Source: Burkholderia sp. OK233 (lineage in GTDB: Bacteria > Pseudomonadota > Gammaproteobacteria > Burkholderiales > Burkholderiaceae). From it: a DNA stretch of 64,000 nucleotides. Made by a program: the position numbers and the translations under genes. Positions 19,234 through 26,006 of the stretch are shown one piece after another. Where the stretch lies: assembly GCF_900230185.1 (NCBI RefSeq), contig NZ_OCSR01000001.1, positions 5,642,001 through 5,706,000 of the forward strand. Reading direction: 5' to 3'. The notes below the pieces were generated by a model that saw nothing but the letters and a program-made list of their open reading frames with translations, searched no databases and was not told the DNA's origin. Position 1 is the stretch's first letter. Every line of letters begins with the position of its first letter.

Positions 19234-19356
19234 AAAAAAGAAAAAGCGTCCCGCGAACCCAGTCAGATGACCGGATTCGGGGGACGCCGTTGTCCAAAAG
19301 TCTATTGTGAGGTTGTTGCTACTGATTCAAATGAAGATAGGTCGCCTTTGACCTAT
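19234..19356 (-). promoter_or_regulatory. ANTAR-type antitermination leader of narK
   Basis: On the minus strand P1 is ATAGGTC-AAAGGC-GACCTAT (19356-19337) and P2 is GGAC-AACGGC-GTCC (19295-19282). Both loops are six bases with A1 and G4. The P2 3' arm overlaps a terminator (GCGTCCC ... GGGACGC, 19287-19246) with an unusually clear TTTTTCTTTTTT tail ending just before the ribosome site. It is the best of the three leaders in the window. Confidence 0.85.
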
Positions 19357-19368
19357 GCGGGCTATATA

Positions 19369-19384
19369 CGCATATGCCGTGCCA
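19369..19384 (-). promoter_or_regulatory. Sigma-54 promoter for narK leader
   Basis: TGGCACGGCATATGCG on the minus strand matches the -24 box exactly and the -12 GC, with one mismatch (ATGC for TTGC). P1 begins about 14 nt downstream of the -12 element, the same geometry as at nirB. Confidence 0.72.
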
Positions 19385-19394
19385 TACCTCGGAA

Positions 19395-20050
19395 TTCGAC
19401 GTCCGGCGTGCCAGGAAGCCGAAAACAGCAGTACTACGTGACGCGCCCTGTCCGCGGCACGACCTGTTTCGACCGGTCAGGCACGCCGATGGTGCGGCAC
19501 AGCACCGCTCCAGTGCGGATGGAAAAGTGGTGGCGCACCGTCGACCAGCACGACGCCCGGCTCAATATCCTGCTACAGAAGCGCCGCGACAAAGTTGCCG
19601 CCGAACGCTTCTTCAAGCGCCTATGCGCCTCCGATGTTGAGGAGCCTCGCAAGATCGCCCCTGACCAACCCCATAGCAATCCAGCGGGGAAAGCCGAGAT
19701 TCCGAAACTTGCGAACGCGAAGCACGTGTTCGTCAAAGCGGCCGCTCGACTGAACAAACGCGCGGAGGATAGCCACCAACCGACGCGCGAACGCGAGCGT
19801 TCGTTGCGCGGCTTTCGCGACCTCACAGGCACACAGAAATTTCTCTCGTGCTTCGGGCCGATACGGAAAGATTCCCCGCTCAAGCGGCATCCGTTGCGCG
19901 CTTCACTCTGTCGCAAGCAACTCGCGGCTCGATTCGTAGCAAGGAGTGAATTTGCCGAATGCGCCCAAAATCCGTCGACCTCGTTCTTATGGTCGTTACG
20001 CCCGCCGTCTTACCGTCTCACGCTCTGTAAGTTGACACCCATTCGCGGCG
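19395..20050 (+). mobile_element. Degenerate IS6-family transposase fragment
   Basis: About 170 residues (from roughly 19500 to 19960) match the C-terminal half of the intact IS6 transposase at 33 kb: LLQKRRDK, HVFVKAAARLNK, DSHQPTRERERSLRGF and QKFLSCFGPIRK. The second catalytic Asp context has become APDQPHSNPAG instead of TDQLRSYPAA, the N-terminal half is missing and the copy has diverged widely, so it is an old dead remnant. It sits between the narK promoter and a truncated formyl-CoA transferase and marks the breakpoint. Confidence 0.75.
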
Positions 20051-20109
20051 GGAGCACGTGGTCTATCCCGAGGTATCGCCGCACAACATCCGCACGGCGA
20101 ATCCAGCAA

Positions 20110-20647
20110 TGTCGTGTCGCATAGCTGCCATGCCGGCGGCAGTGGTCAGCCGGGCTGGGTGCTCAAGTGCAAGGGCTGGGAAACGGATCCGAGCGCGTAC
20201 ATCTACTTCACGATTCAGCACCATGCATGGGAGCCGATCTGCAAGGCGCTCGGCAAACCCGAATGGATCAACGATCCCGCCTACAAGACCGCTGAAGCAC
20301 GCCAACCGCATATCTTCGAGATCTTCGGCACCATTGAAGCGTGGCTCGCCGACAACAAGTTCGAAGCGGTCGACATCCTGCGCAATTTCGACATTCCGTG
20401 CGCGCCGGTACTGACAATGAAGGAGCTGGCCAACGATCCGTCATTGCGCGCGAGCGGCACGATCGTCGAAGTGCCGCACAAGAAACGCGGCTCGTATCTG
20501 ACGGTCGACAGTCCGATCAAGTTCTCGCACATGAAGCCGGAAGCCACCGCGTCGCCGCTGCTTGGTGAACACACGGATGAAGTGCTGGCGAGCCCCGGCT
20601 ACAGCCGGCAGGACATCTTCAACTTGCGCGAAATCAAAGCGGTCTAA
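20110..20647 (+). pseudogene. frc: Formyl-CoA:oxalate CoA-transferase, C-terminal fragment
   Basis: About 170 residues match the C-terminal part of the class III CoA-transferase Frc: GQPGWVLKCKGWETDPSAYIYFTIQ, then AWEPICKALGKPEWINDPAY, NFDIPCAPVLTMKEL and SPLLGEHTDEVL. The N-terminal half with the catalytic Asp is absent, replaced by IS6-scar DNA. Intact Frc moves CoA from formyl-CoA to oxalate in oxalate degradation. The fragment has no ribosome site of its own and is unlikely to be functional. A double hairpin follows the stop. Confidence 0.82.
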
Positions 20648-20660
20648 TGGTGGTACGCTG

Positions 20661-20716
20661 CGAGCCTGTGTGTAGGCTCGCGCCTGTGAATACGGCGCCC
20701 CTCAGCGGGCGCCGTA
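20661..20716 (+). terminator. Tandem hairpins after frc fragment
   Basis: CGAGCCT-GTGTGT-AGGCTCG (20661-20680) and TACGGCGCCC-CTCAGC-GGGCGCCGTA (20691-20716) are two perfect stem-loops in the gap before the PAS gene. There is no strong T-run, so termination is likely but not certain. Confidence 0.55.
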
Positions 20717-20756
20717 TCCCATTCTAAGATCTGCGGTTTTACTTCCGGGGAGCGTC

Positions 20757-21188
20757 ATGCAAAGCGCTATCGACTTCGAGCAACTCGTCAACGCAATCGG
20801 CGACGCGATCATCATTTCCGATGCCGCCGGCAGCATCACTTTATGGAACCCCGGTGCTGAGCGCATGTTCGGCTTTACGCAAGACGAGGCACTGGGAAAG
20901 TCGCTGGACCTGATCATTCCGGAACGTTTGCGCGGCCGCCATTGGGACGGCTATCACAAGACCATGGCCACGGGCGAAACCCGTTATGGCAACGACGTGC
21001 TGCGGGTGCCTGCCGTCCATAAGGACGGGCGGTCACTATCGATTGCCTTTACGGTCGCATTTCTGCATTCGCCGCACAACGAGCTCACCGGCATCGTCGC
21101 CGTGATCCGCGACGAAACCAGCCGCTTCCAGGAGGATCGCCAGCTGCGCAAGCGTCTCGCGGAACTGGAAGCATCCGCGGGCGCGTAA
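20757..21188 (+). CDS. PAS-domain sensor protein
   Basis: 143 residues comprising essentially one PAS domain: AIGDAIIISDAAGSITLWNPGAERMFGFTQDEALGKSLDLIIPERLRGRHWDGY, ending in an ETSRFQEDRQLRKRLAELEA helix. There is no kinase, cyclase or DNA-binding output domain, so it is a standalone small-molecule or redox sensor that would need a partner, perhaps through the C-terminal helix. It follows the oxalate CoA-transferase remnant. Whether it belongs to oxalate metabolism is only suggested by position. Confidence 0.8.
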   Translation: MQSAIDFEQLVNAIGDAIIISDAAGSITLWNPGAERMFGFTQDEALGKSLDLIIPERLRGRHWDGYHKTMATGETRYGNDVLRVPAVHKDGRSLSIAFTVAFLHSPHNELTGIVAVIRDETSRFQEDRQLRKRLAELEASAGA

Positions 21189-21349
21189 ATGGCCAGCAAC
21201 GTGGCCACCGGCCTCGCACCAGATTGATACGGCGCGATATCCAGCATCACATACTTTGGTCGAGGTTCCAAGCGGTCCACGGAGCGTGTCCGCCAGGCGC
21301 CCTCCAAGCGGCTAGACCGCTCCGTGCACTGGACAGGAGGCGTGACGTA

Positions 21350-21490
21350 TCACTCCACAGGCGGCTCACCTTCGCCACGCGTCTTGACGCGTCTGGCTTC
21401 CACTTCGTCACGTCGCGGCATCTTGCTTTTCTCGTTATCGCTGTGCTTCACCGGTTGCGGATGCCTGAGTTTTTCGTCGACGTCAGTCAT
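21350..21490 (-). CDS. Small hydrophilic protein (46 residues), hypothetical
   Basis: An ATG at 21490 follows a strong GGAGGAAAGTC ribosome site on the minus strand. The frame reads MTDVDEKLRHPQPVKHSDNE and continues with a highly charged stretch (KSKMPRRDEVEARRVKTRGE) to a TGA at 21350. There are no membrane segments, cysteines or known domain; it is probably unstructured. The strong ribosome site and the charged, Lys/Arg/Glu-rich composition favour a real gene. I do not recognise it. Confidence 0.5.
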   Translation of the reverse strand: MTDVDEKLRHPQPVKHSDNEKSKMPRRDEVEARRVKTRGEGEPPVE

Positions 21491-21814
21491 GACTTTCCTC
21501 CCTCGACTTTCCTGATGGCCCGGCGGTAATCGTTGGGCCTGTATTGCAATGTGGCAAACGTCACGCGACTGTGGCTTTACGGGCGTCGATCACCTCATCT
21601 CTCCAGATCAGAGCCGCGATCGAGGTCATTACTGGGTCGCGAAATATCTCACATTTTGATGTTCTTCCGATCTGCCAGATTCGTCAAGAGGGCCGTTCTC
21701 CTGTGCTCCCGCTAGAAGCGGAGAAGGTTGAGCGAGCCCATTCATCCTCATTCATCGTACGTTTTCCGACAGCGAACTCGATCACCTCGCTGTTGGCGGA
21801 GCAGATGACCACAT
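21491..21814. other. Non-coding stretch before operator site 1
   Basis: About 320 bp without a convincing gene. It lies between the 46-residue ORF, which reads leftward, and the first stress-regulon palindrome, so it may hold the promoter of the small ORF. Confidence 0.4.
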
Positions 21815-21836
21815 ATGTCACGTCGTGATATATAAT
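21815..21836 (+). promoter_or_regulatory. MarR-type palindrome, site 1, overlapping -10 box
   Basis: ATGTCA-CGTCG-TGATAT is followed directly by ATAAT, so the right arm runs into a TATAAT -10 element. It lies about 155 bp upstream of the small membrane protein gene at 21992, which precedes a universal stress gene. It shares architecture with four other sites in the window. Confidence 0.65.
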
Positions 21837-21991
21837 TGGATCAGGCGTTCGTATCGGAATCCGGGTGCATTGAAAATGCGACCGGCGCCTGAGAACCTGA
21901 ACCCGCGAAAGCGGTCACGGTTTGGCGGCAGATAAACTTCACTCGAGGCTTTGACGACGCAGTCTCACTGCTACATGAAGGAGAAGGCGCA

Positions 21992-22177
21992 ATGGTCATT
22001 AGTAACGATTTTGAAATCAGCTACCTGCTGATTGCATTTGCGCTGCTTGGCACGATCCTGGTTGGCGACCTGCTCAGCACGCTGCAGTTGCACCGCTGGC
22101 ATCCCAAGTTGCTGGGTGCAGCAGTGGGCGCGTTACTAGGTTTCGTGCTGATCGAGGCCGTGCCGATGTTCACATGA
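21992..22177 (+). CDS. Small two-helix membrane protein
   Basis: 61 residues with a strong ribosome site (GAAGGAGAAGGCGCA before the ATG). Two hydrophobic segments are visible, about residues 10-27 (YLLIAFALLGTILVGDLL) and 40-58 (LLGAAVGALLGFVLIEAV), joined by a short LQLHRWHPK loop. No domain family is recognised. It is first gene after operator site 1 and sits 70 bp before a (frameshifted) universal stress gene, so it is probably co-expressed with it in the stress island. Confidence 0.7.
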   Translation: MVISNDFEISYLLIAFALLGTILVGDLLSTLQLHRWHPKLLGAAVGALLGFVLIEAVPMFT

Positions 22178-22247
22178 ACAATTTCGTGGCGGACCAATCC
22201 GATCGCTCGACTGGATGACGCCGCGAAAGTTGGCAAAGGAATCCACC

Positions 22248-22681
22248 ATGGCCCCGTTCAACCGGATCCTTCTCTGCTACGACGCCACACCCGAAGGACG
22301 CCTCGCGCTGCGTTTCGGTGCGGCCCTCGCGCAGCAGTTGCAAGCTGAAACCCATCTGCTTTCGATTTTCGACTACACCTACTGGTCAAGCGGGTTCGAC
22401 GTTATGTCGTCGATGAAATTCGAAGTCGATGAGCAGGCGGCACGAGAGACCCTGCGTGAGGGAATTGACTGGCTGCGGGCATGGGGTGTGACTGCAACGG
22501 GACATTATTCGGTCGGAAATGCGATTGACCAGATTTCCCTCCTGGCGGACCACTGAAGGTCGACCTGATCGTCATTGGACATCATCCGCACGGTTTCTTT
22601 GCGCGCTGGTGGTCGGGCGAAAACCACGCATTGCTGCTTGATCGCGTATCTTGCGGCGTCCTGTTCAAGGTGGCCGCCTGA
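22248..22681 (+). pseudogene. Universal stress protein (UspA family), frameshifted
   Basis: From the ATG at 22248 (AAAGGA upstream) the frame gives MAPFNRILLCYDATPEGRLAL and continues to IDQISLLADH, where a TGA interrupts at 22554. The nucleotide-binding end (LKVDLIVIGHHPHGFFARWW ... LLLDRVSCGVLF) follows in another frame to 22681. The intact paralogue at 31463 has the same layout without the break. Loss or gain of one or two bases near 22550 explains it. The missing part holds the G-x2-G-x9-G(S/T)-like ATP site, so the short product would not be functional. Confidence 0.8.
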
Positions 22682-22752
22682 CGGTCTTGCACGAATCCGA
22701 ATCGTGGGGGCCAGGATCTCTTATTGAACGCACAACCATGATGGAGGCGAAG

Positions 22753-22914
22753 ATGATAATGGATCTTCTGGTGCAGATTGTTGTTGCGGGCGCAGTGCTG
22801 GTGCTGGTGGTCATTTTTGTCATTGCACAGGCTCCTGGAGACAATCCTCGCGAACGGATTTTCCGGCGTGCAACCGGCAGGCACTGGTGGAACCGCACGC
22901 GTCACGGACCTTAA
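22753..22914 (+). CDS. Small single-helix membrane protein
   Basis: About 53 residues starting MIMDLLVQIVVAGAVLVLVV, with GGAGGCGAAG immediately before the ATG at 22753. Longer in-frame starts exist upstream but lack this site. One hydrophobic helix (residues 4-27) is followed by a basic cytoplasmic tail rich in Arg and Trp. No family is recognised. It follows the Usp pseudogene by 70 bp and may share its transcript. Confidence 0.55.
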   Translation: MIMDLLVQIVVAGAVLVLVVIFVIAQAPGDNPRERIFRRATGRHWWNRTRHGP

Positions 22915-23037
22915 CGCTTCTGGCGGTATCGATCCAGTGATGTCTCCTTCACCTTCTCAGGTCCTGGCCGCCGATGAGACAATCGTCGGCGGACGGGCGA
23001 TGCTTCATCTGGATTGTTCGTCCCGCCGACAGATCGT

Positions 23038-23427
23038 CTACATCGCGGGCCAGAGAAAGATCACGTGCTGGTCGTCGCCAGTGTGCGTATGACGCGTGTC
23101 TCCCGTGTGCCATCGTCTGCTGTCCGGGCAGCAGCCATCCGGCCACTTCACCAACAGGAAGGGTCCGCTCGATAGCATATCGAGCGTCGTACGGCCGTAC
23201 GCGCTGACAACCCTCATCGGAATATCGGGGAAATAAGGAGCAGTCGCTTCAGTGGCTGGCGCAGCCCCCCACGTCCTGACTGGCTCGCCGCCGTTCCGGT
23301 TGACGCACGACCTTGCGCCAGCATCTTGTGGTTGGGCGCAAGGATGCGCGCCTGCCCACGCCGGCGCACAGATACCGCTCGCGGCAAGGGTTACTGCGAA
23401 CAAGAGTGGTGCAATCCATCGTTTCAT
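23038..23427 (-). CDS. Exported hypothetical protein
   Basis: 129 residues from the ATG at 23427, preceded by AAGGACG. A clear Sec signal peptide is present (MKRWIAPLLFAVTLAASG followed by ICAPAWA and a likely cut after AWA). The mature part has scattered Cys residues and ends in a His-rich stretch (RRWHTGDTRHTHTGDDQH) that might bind metal. I recognise no domain. It is transcribed leftward like the DUF1840 gene, which lies 65 bp upstream, so both may be driven from operator site 2. Confidence 0.5.
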   Translation of the reverse strand: MKRWIAPLLFAVTLAASGICAPAWAGAHPCAQPQDAGARSCVNRNGGEPVRTWGAAPATEATAPYFPDIPMRVVSAYGRTTLDMLSSGPFLLVKWPDGCCPDSRRWHTGDTRHTHTGDDQHVIFLWPAM

Positions 23428-23491
23428 GCTGGCGTCCTTCAGCGGGCGGTGCGGCACGCAACCGGCATACACTCGCGCTGCAATGCGGCGT

Positions 23492-23809
23492 CTACAGCCC
23501 CCAGATAATGTCGGCATTCTGTTTGCTGGCCTCACGCATCATGTCGAGAAATGGCCAGGCCCGCTGCGAAAGTCCACTGCCGGATTCCTGACGGCGTTCG
23601 CGGGAATACTGCAGTGATTCGAGGGCAATCTCCGCTTTTTCATCGTCCGAAATCGCCGTTTCGAGACGGCTGATTGCGCGAGGCAGTTCGTCGTGAAGAA
23701 TAACCCCACGAGTATCGAGCCGCTTGCCCACAAGACCCAGCAGATACTGGGCGAGATCCCTAAGCATCACGACATCGGGTGTGGCGGGCGATTGAAATGT
23801 GATCAGCAC
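23492..23809 (-). CDS. DUF1840 family protein
   Basis: 105 residues from a GTG at 23809 that follows AAGGAG by six bases. The sequence LITFQSPATPDVVMLRDLAQYLLGLVGK, then ELPRAISRLETAI and the C-terminal AWPFLDMMREASKQNADIIWG match the DUF1840 family of betaproteobacteria. It is slightly shorter than many homologues, which have an acidic insert in the middle. Function is unknown. A leftward palindromic operator (24096-24112) lies upstream and suggests stress-regulon membership. Confidence 0.8.
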   Translation of the reverse strand: MLITFQSPATPDVVMLRDLAQYLLGLVGKRLDTRGVILHDELPRAISRLETAISDDEKAEIALESLQYSRERRQESGSGLSQRAWPFLDMMREASKQNADIIWGL

Positions 23810-24095
23810 GGTGGCTCCTTGATTCGATCTGTATTGCACCATCGCACCGGAAAGCCATTCGGACTTACCCCGGAGGACGAGTGCAACGCGTCTTTCGCAC
23901 TCTGACGCAGCACGACCCGGGCAGCCGGTGATCGTCTCCTGTGACGATGGCCGGGGCCTCCACGATGACCGGCTTTGCACGTCGGAGAAGCACGGCATCC
24001 CCATGGGCGCGTGCCATCCGGGCAAATCATCCTTGTAGTTTCATCCGGACTGCTCCTGTTCAAGAACCAGTCACCAGAAGGCCTGACTTCATTTT
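23810..24095. other. Leader region upstream of DUF1840 gene
   Basis: On the minus strand a frame beginning MARAHGDAVLLRRAKPVIVE after operator site 2 looks protein-like for about 50 residues before a stop. It might be a small or broken gene. I cannot assign it. Confidence 0.35.
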
Positions 24096-24112
24096 ATATC
24101 ACAACGTGATCT
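24096..24112 (-). promoter_or_regulatory. MarR-type palindrome, site 2
   Basis: ATATCA-CAACG-TGATCT on the plus strand. Read on the minus strand, the left arm runs into TATAAA, a plausible -10 box for leftward transcription toward the DUF1840 and exported-protein genes. Confidence 0.6.
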
Positions 24113-24224
24113 ATTCAAGCTGAAAATTCCGTCGATCGGGCCATGCTGCGCCAGACGCAGAACCAGTCTGACCCCGTGACCAGTCTCTCTCTGTCAGATC
24201 GCGGCGACCCGGAACGTACTTTTT

Positions 24225-24244
24225 ATATCACAATGAAATATAAT
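24225..24244 (+). promoter_or_regulatory. MarR-type palindrome, site 3
   Basis: ATATCA-CAATG-AAATAT is followed by AAT, giving ATATAAT as a -10 box. It lies about 40 bp before the HPP-CBS gene. The right half is one base off the consensus TGATAT. Confidence 0.58.
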
Positions 24245-24285
24245 CATGACGACACGTTCTTTCGTTTCGCGAGGAATTGGCCTTA

Positions 24286-25497
24286 GTGTGTGGCGCCATC
24301 CCACGTGATACCTCCCACTTTCCTGTTCGAACCTTGTCCCGCTACGCCCTCATCCGCTGTCTTTCCAGCTTCGCCCCTCACCCCATTGCCGTCAGGTGGC
24401 CGGAGCGCCTGAGATCGTGTCTCGGCGCATTGCTTGGGATTGCATTCACCGGCGGGACAATGCACGTCCTTCTCGGACCGGCAGCAAACATTCCGCTTCT
24501 CGTGGCGCCAATGGGCGCTTCGGCCGTGCTGCTGTTCGCGGTTCCCGCCAGTCCGCTCGCGCAACCGTGGTCCATCATCGGCGGCAATATCGTCTCCGCG
24601 ACGGTCGGCGTTGCCTGTGCAAGCTGGATCGCCGATCCAGTGGGCGCCGCCGCCTTGGCCGTTTCGCTGGCGATCTGTGCGATGTTTGCGCTGCGATGTG
24701 TTCACCCTCCGTCGGGCGCGGTCGCGCTGACCGCGGTCCTTGGAGGCCCGGCCGTGCATGCGCTGGGCTACCGCTTTGTGGCCGAACCGATTGCTATCCA
24801 GTCAGTGATGCTGCTGTGTGCGGCTATCGTCTACCACGCTGCTACCGGGCATCGATACCCACACGTCGCGCAGAGTTCGGGCAAAGGCGCGGCCGCATCG
24901 GCTGCGGCGTCGAACGAAGGTTTCACGCGTGCGGACCTCGAGGCGGTACTGAACCGCCGCGGGGAATTGCTCGATATCGATACGGACGATCTGGAATCCC
25001 TGCTGCGCGACGTTCAGTTGCAGGCCTACGCCCGCACGTTCAATGAATTGACCTGCGCGGACATCATGTCGCGCTCGCTGGTCGCCGTGTCGGCAAACAC
25101 GAGAGCGTCGGCCGCATGGAGTCTGCTGAAACAGCGCCATATCAAAGCACTCCCGGTCACTGACGAGAGGCAGCACGTGATCGGCATCGTGACCCGCGCC
25201 GACCTTGTCGACAAACGGGCATTGAGCAAAGGGGCCGGCTTGTCATCCCCCATGCCACGCTGGTTCCGGCGCAGCATTACCCCGGCGCCGCTTGTCGGTG
25301 CACTGATGAACGTCGACGTTCACACGGTCGACGCGACGACGCCGATCGTCGAACTGGTGCCGGTGTTCGCGAACTACGGGCACCACCACATCCCGGTGCT
25401 GGACTCGAATCAGCGGCTTGCCGGGATGATCACGCAGGCCGACCTTATCGCGGGACTCTATCGCCAGGCTTACGCGAAGCAGCGTCACGCGGCCTAG
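24286..25497 (+). CDS. HPP family membrane protein with two CBS domains
   Basis: About 400 residues. The N-terminal half is an HPP domain with four or five membrane segments and the eponymous RCVHPPSGAVAL motif (about residue 145). The C-terminal half carries two CBS modules: ADIMSRSLVAVSANTRASAAW ... HVIGIVTRADLV and LMNVDVHTVDATTPIVELV ... RLAGMITQADLI. HPP proteins have been implicated in nitrite or anion transport, and CBS pairs sense adenosine nucleotides. The start is uncertain: a TTG at 24277 is possible, but GAGGA fits a GTG at 24286. Operator site 3 lies just upstream. Confidence 0.82.
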   Translation: MCGAIPRDTSHFPVRTLSRYALIRCLSSFAPHPIAVRWPERLRSCLGALLGIAFTGGTMHVLLGPAANIPLLVAPMGASAVLLFAVPASPLAQPWSIIGGNIVSATVGVACASWIADPVGAAALAVSLAICAMFALRCVHPPSGAVALTAVLGGPAVHALGYRFVAEPIAIQSVMLLCAAIVYHAATGHRYPHVAQSSGKGAAASAAASNEGFTRADLEAVLNRRGELLDIDTDDLESLLRDVQLQAYARTFNELTCADIMSRSLVAVSANTRASAAWSLLKQRHIKALPVTDERQHVIGIVTRADLVDKRALSKGAGLSSPMPRWFRRSITPAPLVGALMNVDVHTVDATTPIVELVPVFANYGHHHIPVLDSNQRLAGMITQADLIAGLYRQAYAKQRHAA

Positions 25498-25534
25498 CAC
25501 TATCACAGGCACTGGCGCATGCTTACATGCATAA

Positions 25535-25556
25535 ATATCACGACATGATATAATTC
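25535..25556 (+). promoter_or_regulatory. MarR-type palindrome, site 4 (autoregulatory)
   Basis: ATATCA-CGACA-TGATAT is a perfect palindrome with six-base arms, continuing into TATAAT. It sits about 35 bp before the marR start. The position over the -10 element suits autorepression. Confidence 0.72.
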
Positions 25557-25586
25557 GCGCATTACCTAATTCTCGACGGCACTCCG

Positions 25587-26000
25587 ATGAAGACACTCAC
25601 TCGCGGCTTGACCAAGGCGAATTTCGAGCAACTGTCCGAGTTTCGCTATCAGATGCGTCGCTTCGAGCGTTTTTCTGAACAGGCTGCCCAGGGCGAAGGC
25701 ATCACGCCGTTGCAGTACCTGTTGCTCCTGCATATCAAGGGTTATCCGGAGCGCGACTGGGCGACCGTTGGCGAGCTTGCGGAACGGCTTCAGGCGCAGC
25801 ATCACGGTGTGGTCGCACTCGTGTCCCGCTGTGAGGCGCTCGATCTGGTCCGCAGAAAGGTCAGTGAGACAGATCGTCGCCAGGTCGAGGTTCATTTGTT
25901 GAAAGCGGGCGAGCAGGTGCTTGCCCGTCTCGCCGAGATGCACCGTGCCGAACTGAAGTCGCTCAAAGGCACGTTCAATGTCCCCCAGATCGATGTTTGA
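25587..26000 (+). CDS. MarR-family transcriptional regulator
   Basis: 137 residues with a MarR winged helix: RYQMRRFERFSEQAAQGEGITPLQYLLLLHI, then the recognition region VGELAERLQAQHHGVVALVSRCEAL and the wing VRRKVSETDRRQVEVHLL. MarR dimers bind 16-20 bp palindromes and release on ligand or oxidant; there is no Cys for OhrR-type sensing. Its own promoter carries the best ATATCA-N5-TGATAT site, and four relatives occur upstream of stress genes nearby, so this protein is the obvious candidate regulator of the island. Six bases separate it from the ClC gene, implying one transcript. Confidence 0.88.
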   Translation: MKTLTRGLTKANFEQLSEFRYQMRRFERFSEQAAQGEGITPLQYLLLLHIKGYPERDWATVGELAERLQAQHHGVVALVSRCEALDLVRRKVSETDRRQVEVHLLKAGEQVLARLAEMHRAELKSLKGTFNVPQIDV

Positions 26001-26006
26001 GTCACC

